DNA from: Druceiella hillmani | Lineage: Eukaryota; Arthropoda; Insecta; Lepidoptera; Hepialidae | Reading direction: 5' to 3' | NCBI GenBank assembly: GCA_039881145.1 | Contig: JAYKKI010000060.1 | Span: 6,200,501-6,264,500, forward strand | DNA: 64,000 bases | Shown here: positions 48,132 through 59,600 of the stretch, one piece after another | Position numbering within the stretch: position 1 is the first letter of the stretch | Layout: each line of letters begins with the position of its first letter | Position numbers and translations under genes: made by a program | The notes under the pieces: model-generated | Told to the model about the DNA's origin: nothing | Seen by the model: only the letters and a program-made list of their open reading frames with translations | Database searches by the model: none

Positions 48132-49396
48132 AATTTGATTATCAAATAAATCAAGCTACATAACATATTCATAACATATTAATGTCATTGTTTCCAGGCA
48201 GCAAATATAATAAACTCTTTCAATGTGAAATAATTTGATCATGCCATTTTTAGCAACTAGTATATTTTTTTATGGAAACAATGATTTCTTCAATAACATG
48301 GACGTAGTCTTCTTCAGTGACATATACATAATTCACTTTTTACCTAGGGATAGCTCACTTACTAGCTAGGCCTGGGGTATGCCCATTATAGATATCAAGA
48401 TTTACCCTTTATTTTTGTTCCTAAACCAAGAAAAATCTATGGTAAAAATCTAAGTTTATAACCAAAAAAAAAGTGCCTTTTAACATCAGCTATAATAAGT
48501 CGAACAAGAGAAGGTAAAGAAGAACAGTACAAATTTGTTAACCTGCTGATTAATACATTAGATAGAGATCTGTAATAATATCTTATGTACAAGCATTCGG
48601 AATAATTAAAGACTCTTAACTTCACAAATTGTCTGAACAAAAATGATCTAAAATGGAGATTTTGTATAACTTTAAAGATTTCTGATAATCATATTCAATT
48701 AGGAATAAGTTAAATATAATAAAGCCAAAATTCTATTACAAAATATAACAAATTGTGACATTAAAAATACTGTATAAATAGAAAAGACAAATTATGCAAT
48801 TTATTTGGAGAAACTGAATAGAAAGAAATATATAAACAAATAAAAATAAAAAGATTGAAAATTGTAAATAAAAACTGACTAAAAAAACTTTATATGAGTA
48901 CTTTATTATATAAAAAGAAGAAAATTAGGAAAAACTTTTATACTTATACTTTAATATTAGAAAAAGTTAATCTTAATAATATTGAATCATATTTTTCTCT
49001 CGCACGAAGTTTTTCTCTTTCAATTGTCTCTCGCACTAAGTTTAATCACTATCATAGTTAAGCTACCATGTAAAAATAAAACTTTAATTAATCATAATTA
49101 TGCTACCATGTATAAATATAACTTTAATTAAATCTTCCAATTGGCTGGATCACATTTAATAGAAATTTGTTTGGAAGATGACAAAGGAGACTTAAATGCA
49201 ATAAAAAGTAATAGAATTTTTTACACTTGGCCCAACTGTTCATGTGTTAGTCGAAGTTACATAAAAATGTTGCAGGAGTTATTCACATTGATTCTAGATG
49301 GAAATTAAGACGATGAATATCTTCTTAAATAACAAAATTCAAATTCTTAAAAGTTTTTAAACATATTCATAGTAATAATAGGATTAAAAGGACATT
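48130..49396. other. AT-rich stretch, nothing recognised
   Basis: The phrase gctaccatgtaaaaataaaa/gctaccatgtataaatataa with flanks is duplicated at about 49060-49125. No coding motif. Confidence 0.5.
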
Positions 49397-49565
49397 GAAA
49401 TGCAATTTACATAGTTGCGCATTTTGGACACACTTGAATGTGTATGACAATTGAAACGCAATTTACATAGTTGCGTATTTTGGACACACTTTAATGTGTC
49501 TGACAATTAAAACGCAATTTACATAGTTGCACATTTTGGACACACTTGAATATGTCTGAAATGTG
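49397..49565. repeat. About 56-bp tandem repeat, three copies
   Basis: gcaatttacatagttgcgca then ttttggacacacttgaatgt recurs at about 49402, 49459 and 49515, with copies diverged by a few bases. Confidence 0.88.
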
Positions 49566-50114
49566 CAACTATTTAAATCAAAACCAAACAGCCATAGTAG
49601 CCGTGCTTTACATATATAGTGGAATTTATGGGTCTAATGGTGATTAGTGGCGGTAGCTGGGATTTGACCCACTGTGAGGCAATAATAGTGATGAGCAACA
49701 TTATCGGGAGATTTGAAGTTCTGTTGCAGCCCTGCTTTGAGTTCCGTGACATTGAGTAAAAACTTATGAATCTCAATCAAGAGAGATCTGTTGTTTATAG
49801 GCATTGTTTTGGGTGGACGTTGTATCTGAGCAACTGAAGATGCTTCTTGCATCAAGCACAAGATTATCTAATGCCATACTCTTTAAGATGTCGTTGCTTA
49901 AGATGAGCAGGGTGAGAATATGAGCTGTCAGTCAATTCAGCCACTAAAGGTGTAGCGTCTTTCAGGGATTATGTTGATAGCGAAGTCCCTAAACCTGTGT
50001 AGAAGCTATCTGGGCTTCTGGTTGCCCAGCACTGAATAGAATATTAATTTTTAGAACTGCTGTTACTCGTTTTCTTCATATACCCACATCATAAACTGAC
50101 TTATGAACTTGTTT

Positions 50115-50295
50115 GAAGGAGGTGAACTTATAACTTTCACCAACCACAAGCCTCTCACCTATATCCTCAACAAGCCGTCATCGAACACCAAACACCATGA
50201 ATAATGAGACACCTACATTTTATCTCCGAATTCACTGCTCATATATGCCACATCAGTGGACGAAGCAACATCGTCCCAAATACTCTCAGCCAATA
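50115..50295 (+). pseudogene. Ty3/Gypsy-type retrotransposon RNase H scrap
   Basis: One frame reads EGGELITFTNHKPLTYILNK. After two stops and a frame change it reads RHLHFISEFTAHICHISGRS then NIVPNTLS. It matches the RNase H end of Ty3/Gypsy pol, where FTDHKPL and the IRHISGKDNxVADALS motifs sit about 35 residues apart; the catalytic Asp of the first motif is Asn and that of the second (VAD) is lost. Neighbouring sequence at 49573-50110 may be further rearranged retroelement but is not readable. No long terminal repeats were seen. Confidence 0.65.
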
Positions 50296-51428
50296 GAAAA
50301 TGTATCAAACCCAACAACCCCTGACTTCACCAAAATAGCTGAGGTACATGTTACGGACTGTGCTGTGCAGTTGCTTAAGAAAAAGTGCCTTAAGAAGACA
50401 AAAACAGTATAGATTTTTAATCTTCAGCATAATCCCGGTTAAAGTCCCATTTCAGTCGACTCAATAGTTTTTGTGTACTGCTTTAACAAAGCCCTTAAAA
50501 ACTTGTTTTGGTTTTTATTTCATTCCCGACATGCCTCTTACACAAAATTAGCCAAAACTTTTCAATTTGCAAAGTCACCCACACTTCCCCCTCTTTAAAT
50601 TTTGTATAATCTTTCAATTATCCTTTTAATTTTATATAATAATGTTGACTATTCTAAATAAAAATAAAATAAAAGAAAAATTCTTAAGTACAATGATTTT
50701 ATTTCCGTGAAAGTTTTACAATAAATGCCATAAAATAGCTTTCTAATCATTTAATGCTATATATAAATATAATATAAGCTGTAAAACTCAAAGCATAAAT
50801 ATATTAAGTAAAATCGTCGACACTTGTGTTGTATAACTTTGATCTTAATTGGTAATTAAATTTCGTTTAAAACAAAGCAAGAGATCTCAATTACATGTAA
50901 TAAGATTTTAGTCATTAACTAATGTCCACAATGTTATAAATGAAAAATAAATAAACTAATAAATAAAGTCATACAGATTACACACGAACTAAAACGTAGA
51001 TAAATTAAATAAACCCAAACATGAGAGTTCTGTTACAAGCTACAATACATTTAGAAGTTTTCTTGATCACCTTCTGTCTCCATCATCAAATAAGCTCCAG
51101 GTCACCATAATATTGTATTGTCATTGGAACTATACATGTGTGCAATATTTCAACTCAATCAGTGCATGAAAATTCGATTACAAGGTTTAGTAGTTAGACA
51201 ACTGTGAAAGTAAATAAAATAATATGAAAAGAAAAATATTAAAGCAATCAAACGATAAAATATTGTTTTTCATAGTAATTATTCTGAAATGTCCATGTGC
51301 TCTTTCCACTACCAATGTACTCCCAACAAACGAATTTACACAGACTACGGTGGTAGAATAAACTGCACTTTAAAAAAAATTGTCATGATAAAGTTTCATA
51401 CCCAAATTGGTCTCACCATACCACTCGG
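50296..51428. other. AT-rich stretch, nothing firmly recognised
   Basis: At 51095-51200, tgcaatatttcaactcaatc and the following words resemble non-LTR 3' UTR sequence, but no family could be assigned. Confidence 0.35.
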
Positions 51429-51475
51429 TCACAATGATAACCTATTTATATTGTATAAATTGGTTATCATTGTGA
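51429..51475. repeat. 22-bp inverted repeat
   Basis: tcacaatgataacctattta at 51429 pairs with the reverse complement ending gttatcattgtga at 51475, with one mismatch and a 3-base loop. Confidence 0.88.
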
Positions 51476-53428
51476 TATAATATGTATTATATATTATATA
51501 ATATAAAATAAAATATAAAATTATTTGATATTATATAATATAAATGTTAAAAAATTTTATTATGTAAAAAAATAACCATGTATAATAATAATTTTTAACA
51601 TTATGGCAAAATTTATATTTATTTTATGCTTTCTATAATACTAAGAAAACGGAATACCCTTACGAAATCAAATTTACGCCCGCGTCTTCAGTTAAATATA
51701 CAAAGTCTTATCATATTCTCACTTTATGTTACAGCATTATGTAAACAAACTAGAGCGAAATATACCAAAAAGAAAAAAATTATTACAGTCATTCAAAAAC
51801 TAAAATAACCTACTCTTTTGTAAAACAACTTGTACCGATAACTGGCCTCGTTTCTTTTAGTAATTATAGTCTTACTAACATAATTCAAAAATACGAAAAC
51901 AAACGAATTTATCTCTTAATCCCAAAAGTAACTTCTCAAGAAATGCAAAGAATTATAAATGTCTTTAAGTACACAAATATTATATTTGCTCACATTACAT
52001 AAAGCCATAAAATGTCGTTTACTCCTAGAAATACGCGATTGATTTTCAAGAACAGCTTCATACCTATATAGGCTTTTATTGTTAAAATTGACAAAAAGAA
52101 AAAATCAAGCAAAACCCTAGTCCTACTTTAGTAATCCATAATTAAAATTAATTCCCGTTTTTGTTATTGTTCTAAACGTGAGATATAGTTGAACGACCCT
52201 AAATCTTTTCCGGGAGTTATATTATTCAACAGTTTCACGACATGGCGTATCGAAATTTGAATAATCGGGAAAATCCGTTTTAATGTTGGATATCCTGGTT
52301 TAAGTCCGATGTAGGTATCGTACAATGAAAAAAAATTCAAAATACAGGGTGGCAACATTTAATTAATCGCGAAATGAAACAGTCTGCCAATCGTTAAATA
52401 TTACGTTCAATAAAGTATCGTCAAAATCAAATTAGTTCATATCGTCATTGTGCTTAATTTCGTAATCAAACTTGAATCCGATTAGTCATTCTCTTGGTTA
52501 AAAATCATATCCGCGTAATAGTCCACCAAATCTCAGATTTGAATGACACATAGCTGTCACTCAACTACACGGTCTCAAGATAGTGATGTTTTATTTCGTA
52601 AATATATTATGATGCATTGCTTTTGCCAAATTATATTTCCGCTATATAAATAGAAATTAAAAAAGAGAATTAAATAAGATCGTGAGTCCCAATTTTTATC
52701 TTTTAAACAACCATATATTGTTAATTTAACTTAATTCAATTGTATTTTCAAAATATTTTAACGCTTTATGAACATAATATGTTATCATTTTGAAAGTCAT
52801 TTGTAAAAATAATATAGATTTAGTGTCGTATGTCAAAATATTTATATACGTAAAATCTCTAAATGTAAAAACTTTTCATATGTGATGAAAAATATGCAAT
52901 CATGTCAAAATAAAAAAAATATATGATATTGATTAATATATTATCATCGATGATTACATCAAAAAATCGACACGTTAGTATAATAATTCAAATGAAAAAA
53001 GTAAGAAATATTATAGTAAATTTCGAAGTTAACTGGTATTTATATTTTTTCCTCATTACTATATTCATCTCAGTACTTTATTGAATTATTGCCAACAAAT
53101 CATAATACTTAAAAAAGGAGTGAGCAAATTATATTGTGTATATATTATTTAGGCTGATGATATTTATATAACACATAATAATGTAACTTTTGAAATTAAA
53201 AATTTATATAACTTACACCAAGATTTTTATCTGTTAGCGAAATTATGTTTTTAAACTCCCAAAATATGTTTCTTGACAATAATTATGTTGGTTTTAACTT
53301 CAATAAGTATTAAATAAATAAAATTTGACTATTCAGACATAAATATATAATATATAAAAAGGTTATTTGATTTAGGACAACCGGAAGACAATTTACTATT
53401 TTCATGATAATGAAAGCCGCGTCATTTC
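51476..53428. other. Upstream region of the knk-like gene
   Basis: AT-rich, without recognised transposon proteins or tandem arrays; it is the longest repeat-poor stretch in the window. The 5' UTR and promoter of the gene beginning at 53580 should lie at its right end or just beyond. Confidence 0.4.
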
Positions 53429-53436
53429 TATCGATA
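53429..53436. promoter_or_regulatory. DRE-type octamer TATCGATA
   Basis: TATCGATA is the palindromic core of the DNA-replication-related element bound by DREF in Drosophila and is enriched in constitutive insect promoters. It lies 144 bp upstream of the ATG at 53580, in a slightly CpG-richer patch (tatcgatatcgcgacatcga). That it functions here is inference. Confidence 0.45.
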
Positions 53437-53579
53437 TCGCGACATCGACTATATACATCCCTGGCACAGTAACTTTTGTTGTAAACTAACTTTCATCCGA
53501 TTTATGTACTGTCAGCAAGAAATGTCAATAAGTAAAAGTTAAATCTGTGTAATATGTATTAAAACAGCTGACATTCAAA

Positions 53580-53640
53580 ATGTGTTCTAAATACGTTACC
53601 TTAAATTATTTATGCTTATTGTTAGTATTATTTATAAGTG
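53580..53640 (+). CDS. knk: knk-like exon 1: signal peptide
   Basis: ATG in context attcaaaATG; encodes MCSKYVTLNYLCLLLVLFIS plus the first base of the next codon, then the donor GTAAGT at 53641. It is the only start in frame with the downstream DM13 exons, and it gives a classical secretion signal. Confidence 0.85.
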
Positions 53641-56600
53641 GTAAGTTTATTTTTATTCAGTAAAAAAAATAACTTTCTATTTACGATTTGACATTGGTTT
53701 TTGACGGAACGTTGTACTTGCATTAAATATGTAGCATTTATTCATTTCCTGCATGTGTTCGGAATGTTAAAATTAAATGACGTTTATAATTAAACTTATT
53801 TTAATGTGTTCTAATAATTAACTTTCCCATTAGTTTTGCTTTGTAAAATACGTAACATTTTTTTTAAGAAACCTTTTGCCAAGATGACGATGACGGGCCT
53901 TACAAGGGGAAGCATATAGGAAAAATAAATTCATATCATCACCAGGTAAGAATATTTAAGTTTTGTAATTTAAATATAAATCTAAAATATTGACAGCGTA
54001 TTCGTGTGAATAGAGGTTCGCTGATTACCGTGCGTTGAATATTACCATGTGTTTTAATTTCGCTTTGAAAACGCATTGTACCAGTAAGCATTTTCCTTTG
54101 TTTTTTAGCATATATAGCATATAGGCAAATTTTTGTCTAAATGTCGTTTGTTTTAGGTTAAAAAGTATTTAAAATTGGACCTTTTATCCTGGTTTTTATA
54201 TTAAAAAAGAATATATAAAAATAGCATATTGCTATTGATCGGAAATAATTTAAACAGTTAGATTCTAATTTTTGGTTGTCTTATGAATTAATTTTTGGCA
54301 ATATTTGTGGACCCAATATAATCATAATAAAAATCATAAACATTATTTATCCTATTCAAACAACATTGTAACTAAAAATTGGAGGTTTAAAAAGAACAAA
54401 ACATATTTCATACAACTTTATACAGCAACAGTCAGGATTTTATACATGAAGGTATATAATCAAAATATTACAATAAATTTTAACCATTCTTTATACTCAT
54501 TTGTGTGATTATTTTTTTTTATAAATTACGTTATTGTTTGTTATTGATACATTATTGTTTGTTATTGAGTTCAAACTGGAAAAACTCAGTTTGTCTTTGG
54601 AATTTATATTAACACAATGATATTAATACTACTAATGGAATTTAAATATTGTACGGAATGTAATAACAATGGAATGTAAATATTAATACTGCTCTTTAGA
54701 ACATTAGTGTTTTACAAATTTAATGAACAAAGAAGTTTGTTTTGACATTGAGCAAACATTGAACTAAAAAAGTGCATATAGTAAACTGGGTTTTTAGTAT
54801 ATAGTAAACTGGGTTTTATTTTTATTTAAAAAACATTGTAAGATTTTTCACAATCTTCCACAAAATTATTGAAATGTTGCAATTGATAAAAAAAATTTAT
54901 ATCTTATATCCATATACTATATTTTTTCATCAAGGAATTTATGAGAAAACTGACCTACTAACAATCATATGAAATAGTTTTAGTATTTTCATTACATTAT
55001 ATAAAAAAAGCAGTCAATATTGAGTTATATACAATAATTAAGTTAACAATGTTATTCAATTCAAGGGTCAATATTTTGTAATACGAGTGTATCCATACAT
55101 TGTAACTAGGTCTGTTACAATTTCTACACATACTGTTTCTATCTATATATTTTGAGTGTATGTCTAGACCTAGCAATCATAGATTATTGAATGTATACAT
55201 CTCTATTCTGCAATTCCTCTTATACATACTTTTCAGGTTTCACAATCTTTGTCTTACCTTATATTTACAATTGCTTTATTTAATCCATCTATTTGCCTTT
55301 AAGCTAATTATTTATTTATCTTCTCCTGTTGTATTTTTATGGTACTATGTACCTTGTTATGTAAAAACCAATTGTGTTCATGTAAATAAATAAAATATTA
55401 TTTTTAAAGAACTTAGAGAAAGATTAGAAATAATTAATCAGTTACATTTATAGAAATAAACTAATGTTTACTATTCCGTTCATTAATCCTCCTTGCATCA
55501 TTGCGTCAGTTCGAAGGGTTTCCTCAATGGTTAACCAGATAGCTATATTACAGTTATTTTGTCATCCATCCGATTCTATCATCAGCCGTATGGATTGCTT
55601 CACAGATAATGGTCTCGACTATGGAGTTAATTTCATCGCATTGGTTATATCATTGTGAATGTCACACTTTATTATTTATGCCTACAATAGTCACCTACTA
55701 GGAAAGATGTTTTCCCAAAATTCCGTCATTAAAATGGCAAAAAGTACATTATATGTTTATCATGGATTTAATAATTCCACCTATAAACATTGTATAAACT
55801 ATAAAATTAGACGAGCCCTATATAAGTAATTTAGGTGAAAAAAGAAGATTGCAGAAGTGAAGTTTTGGTTAATAAGTGTATTCGGTCATGATTTTAATGG
55901 AACAATAACTAAGTAATATGTAACAATTAGCTTTGACTTAATGTTAATATAAGTAAATAGATATATACTATAATGCCTACTCTGTACTTACCATCATCAC
56001 TACTAACCATTTTTCCTGCTTTTTAGAGTCGTAAATCTTATACATTCTTAACATTCACATTGGAATTAGTAGAAGTGTTAACCGTTTCAAAGAAATGCTG
56101 CCATTGAAGTGGTCATCTAACTAAGTTGATTTGAATATCTCTTATAGAATAGGTTTTATATCAAATAATATTTATCATCTTAGCCAGCTAAGATTCATGT
56201 GACATTTTCATTAAAAAAAATCAAGATTATGTATACTTACAGTTGTATTTAAATAGATTATATTGACATTAAAAATATGTTAATGTTAATCTAATTTAAA
56301 AACACACGTGAAATCAACAAAACTTAATTTTTATTTGTATATTAAATTTTTAAATGCTTAAAAAGGCCCTTCAAGTAACCAGTGTCACATCAGTGTAATC
56401 ACCATTTTATTAATCTTTTGGTACAATAATATTTAAATCTAAAAGTAACTGAACAGGTATCATTCTGAAGAAAAAAAAGTAAAAATTGTTTATGTAATAT
56501 TCTTGCAATCTGATTATTTAAAAATTATCTATTTTATGTAAATCATTCTTCAAATTAAATTTTAATATCAGCTTTATTGTCAAAAATGAACTTCAACCAT

Positions 56601-59600
56601 TATTTTAGTTTTTTAAGTATGAAATTTTTTCATTTCTGTTTCACAATTGTCACATAATTGACTATATTGTATTTCAATTGAAATGGACAAACGCATACGG
56701 TGAATGAATTTATCACGCAAACGGTCGAAGATTATTTTCATTGGCCAGGACTTTTGTAAGAGATTATATGGATTTATTGTGCGCATTGAAGAAATGAATT
56801 ATATATTACATGAAAAACGACATAACAACATTTGTTATGTTGTTTTCAATAGATCATAAATATATGAGTGTTATTTAGTTATGTAATTATACTGCATAAT
56901 TATAGCAAGCCGTTTATGTTATTAATGATACAAATATTATTCTGTCTATTCGGATAATAAAAAACGTTAAAAAAGGGTGCGTGTACTTATGTACGCGCGT
57001 GAGAAGTTATACTTATTTGGCATCATTAAATAATACATATGGATAGATAACCTCAATTATATTGGAGCACTTGAAAAAGTCTATAAACACAATTTTTTCA
57101 CTAATATTTACGAATAGTAAACATATTAATCAAAATATTGAATTTAAATCACTACTGAATATAATTTATCAGCACATATATAAATCGCACTTATATGAAA
57201 CTAAAACACGTGTGTGAATGTAGACACTAGAAACGTGTGGATAAATACTATGAATATGAAAACAGTGAACAGAGGCGACGATGGTGCCAATAGCTTTTGT
57301 TTCGAGACTGCAACCGCTGCAACTTCATACTGTAACTTTTGTGTGACAAATATTAAAATTTCACTCTCAACATTTTTTCATAACGCGCCTAAAGAAGTAT
57401 AACTTCAAAAATTTATTTAAGCACTATTTTGATATGGATCAAATTGTTTGAACGAAAAAATACCTCTTAAACTTTAACACGCAGTTGTTCACAGTCCAGC
57501 TTTTAAAAAATACTATATGTATGATTAATTTTACGTAATTTATACAAAAGTTGTGCAGAAACTTAATACTTGATTTATATTTACTTTTTTTTTTATTTAA
57601 TTATATACCAAAGATACCCCTTCCATTTTTTACATTTATGTGTTCGATTATTATTTTTCTTCTCGAGACTATTAAAGAATGAATAATAGATGCTTGTCAT
57701 CGTCGTAGATGTTAAAAAGAGGTGATGAAATCAAGGCCGCATGATACATTTTAAGTAATAGAAAGTTTCAGATATAAATATAAACTTACTGAATAAATTC
57801 AATGACTAGTTATGACAACATACCTATATAAAAAAAGTATACAATTAATATGCCTAAATATTCCGTATACTGGCAAAAAAATATATTTGTACCGGTTGTG
57901 TCGCTACGCCATAATTGCTATTGTTATAATTATCTCTGTAATGTATTCACGGAGACTTTCTCGTCATTTTTATGACGGAAGTGATGAATGACAGTTATTG
58001 TATTATTGTTTCAGTTTTGTGTGAAACAAAACGAAAGGAGGTATATAGAAAGACTCGTAAACTAAAATGTCACAATGAGTTTAAGCTGTGACAGGTTTTT
58101 AATTTTGTTAGACACATATAATGGCATCTCTTTCTATTACTGAGTAAAATTAACCATTTTAAACCCAATGAGGAGTATATAATCATAATAGAAAAACAAG
58201 TGCTTGGTGTTACTATTATGTACTGGTACTTAAAGTAATGCAAAACTAAATTGAGCATTGAAAATATGATTTAAGCAAAGATTAATTAAAAAGTTAGTCA
58301 CTTCAACTGATTATGAGGATTTGTTAACATATATTAATTTATATGTTTAACGATATAAGACATGATTTCTAATATTATAAATGTGAAAGTTTGGATGGAT
58401 GTATAATTGTTATATTATAACTCCAAAATTTCTGAATGGATCTGCACAAAATTTGGCTTACAAATATATTATATCCTGAATTAACATGTGGGTTATTTTA
58501 TTCCTCAATGTGGAGACATTTCCGAGGTATAGCATCTATCTTTTTTGATGTTCGTCGGGTTTGATCAGGAAAATTCTGTTAGTTTGATTTTAACTTACTT
58601 TAACTCATGCCATGTCTCCTGAACTCAGACATGGGTCCCTAGACATTCCCGAGGGATAGCATCTATCTTTTATGATTTTCGTTAGGTTTGATCAGGAAAA
58701 TTCTGTTAGTTTGATTTTAACTTACTTTAACTCATGCCATGTGTCCTGAACTCAGACTTGGGTCCCGTGAGATAGTGTTCAATATTTTCTCCCTTTTCCA
58801 ACTGAGTTACTATTGAATGCGAATGGGTTTTGAAATAAAAATTGAAACAAAAATAAATTATGAGTTGAATTAACACATAGGCTACATTACTGTTGTTCAA
58901 ATGAACGAAGTGGTGACCCAAACTAAGCTTAAAAATGTTTTTATCATATATAGTATATTCCATTTTATAACATTTTTTTTAACGTAATTTACACCATGAT
59001 GAATGAAGATAATCAAACTGAACACGACTTACATACTTTTGAATGTTCATATAGGGTATAAAGTAAAATTGTTTGACGGAATTTGAAGCCGTTTGCTATT
59101 AAATGATGCAACAGATATTAGTGTTGTTCAAGTAATATTTTTGGTTTCCGTGAACAAACAAGAACCATATAACTTTGATATCTTGCAGTCTTTAGTTTTT
59201 GATCAATTCATTTGTAAGAAAATTTTTTTGTAATATACCTGCCTTTAATTTAAAGTGGTTGTGAATATTCTTAAAATTTTTACACTTAATAAAATTTTTA
59301 CCTTATACTAACTGAATATTTTTGTTTTCTTTTTTATGTATATAAAAAGTATTTCCACACAATATTATTTCAATTCATTTTCACCTACAAATTCAATACA
59401 CATATATATACATACATACATACATATATATATGTATATATATATATATATATTAATTTTTTTTAAGAAAAATTTATATTTAATTTTTATTTTTGGTAGG
59501 AATAAAGACTGTTCGTGATTTGTTTTGTAAAACATATATATTACATTTTTTTATATGTTTTGTTATGAATCATTTTTCATAGATTTTTAACCTAATATGC

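Noticed and set aside
49573..49861. Minus-strand frames possibly belonging to a Gypsy gag-pol
   Set aside because: The resemblance was too weak to call; only the RNase H scrap at 50115-50295 is listed.
55464..55658. 64-codon frame in intron 2 with less AT-biased composition
   Set aside because: No domain or splice support; probably transposon debris, but the family could not be named.
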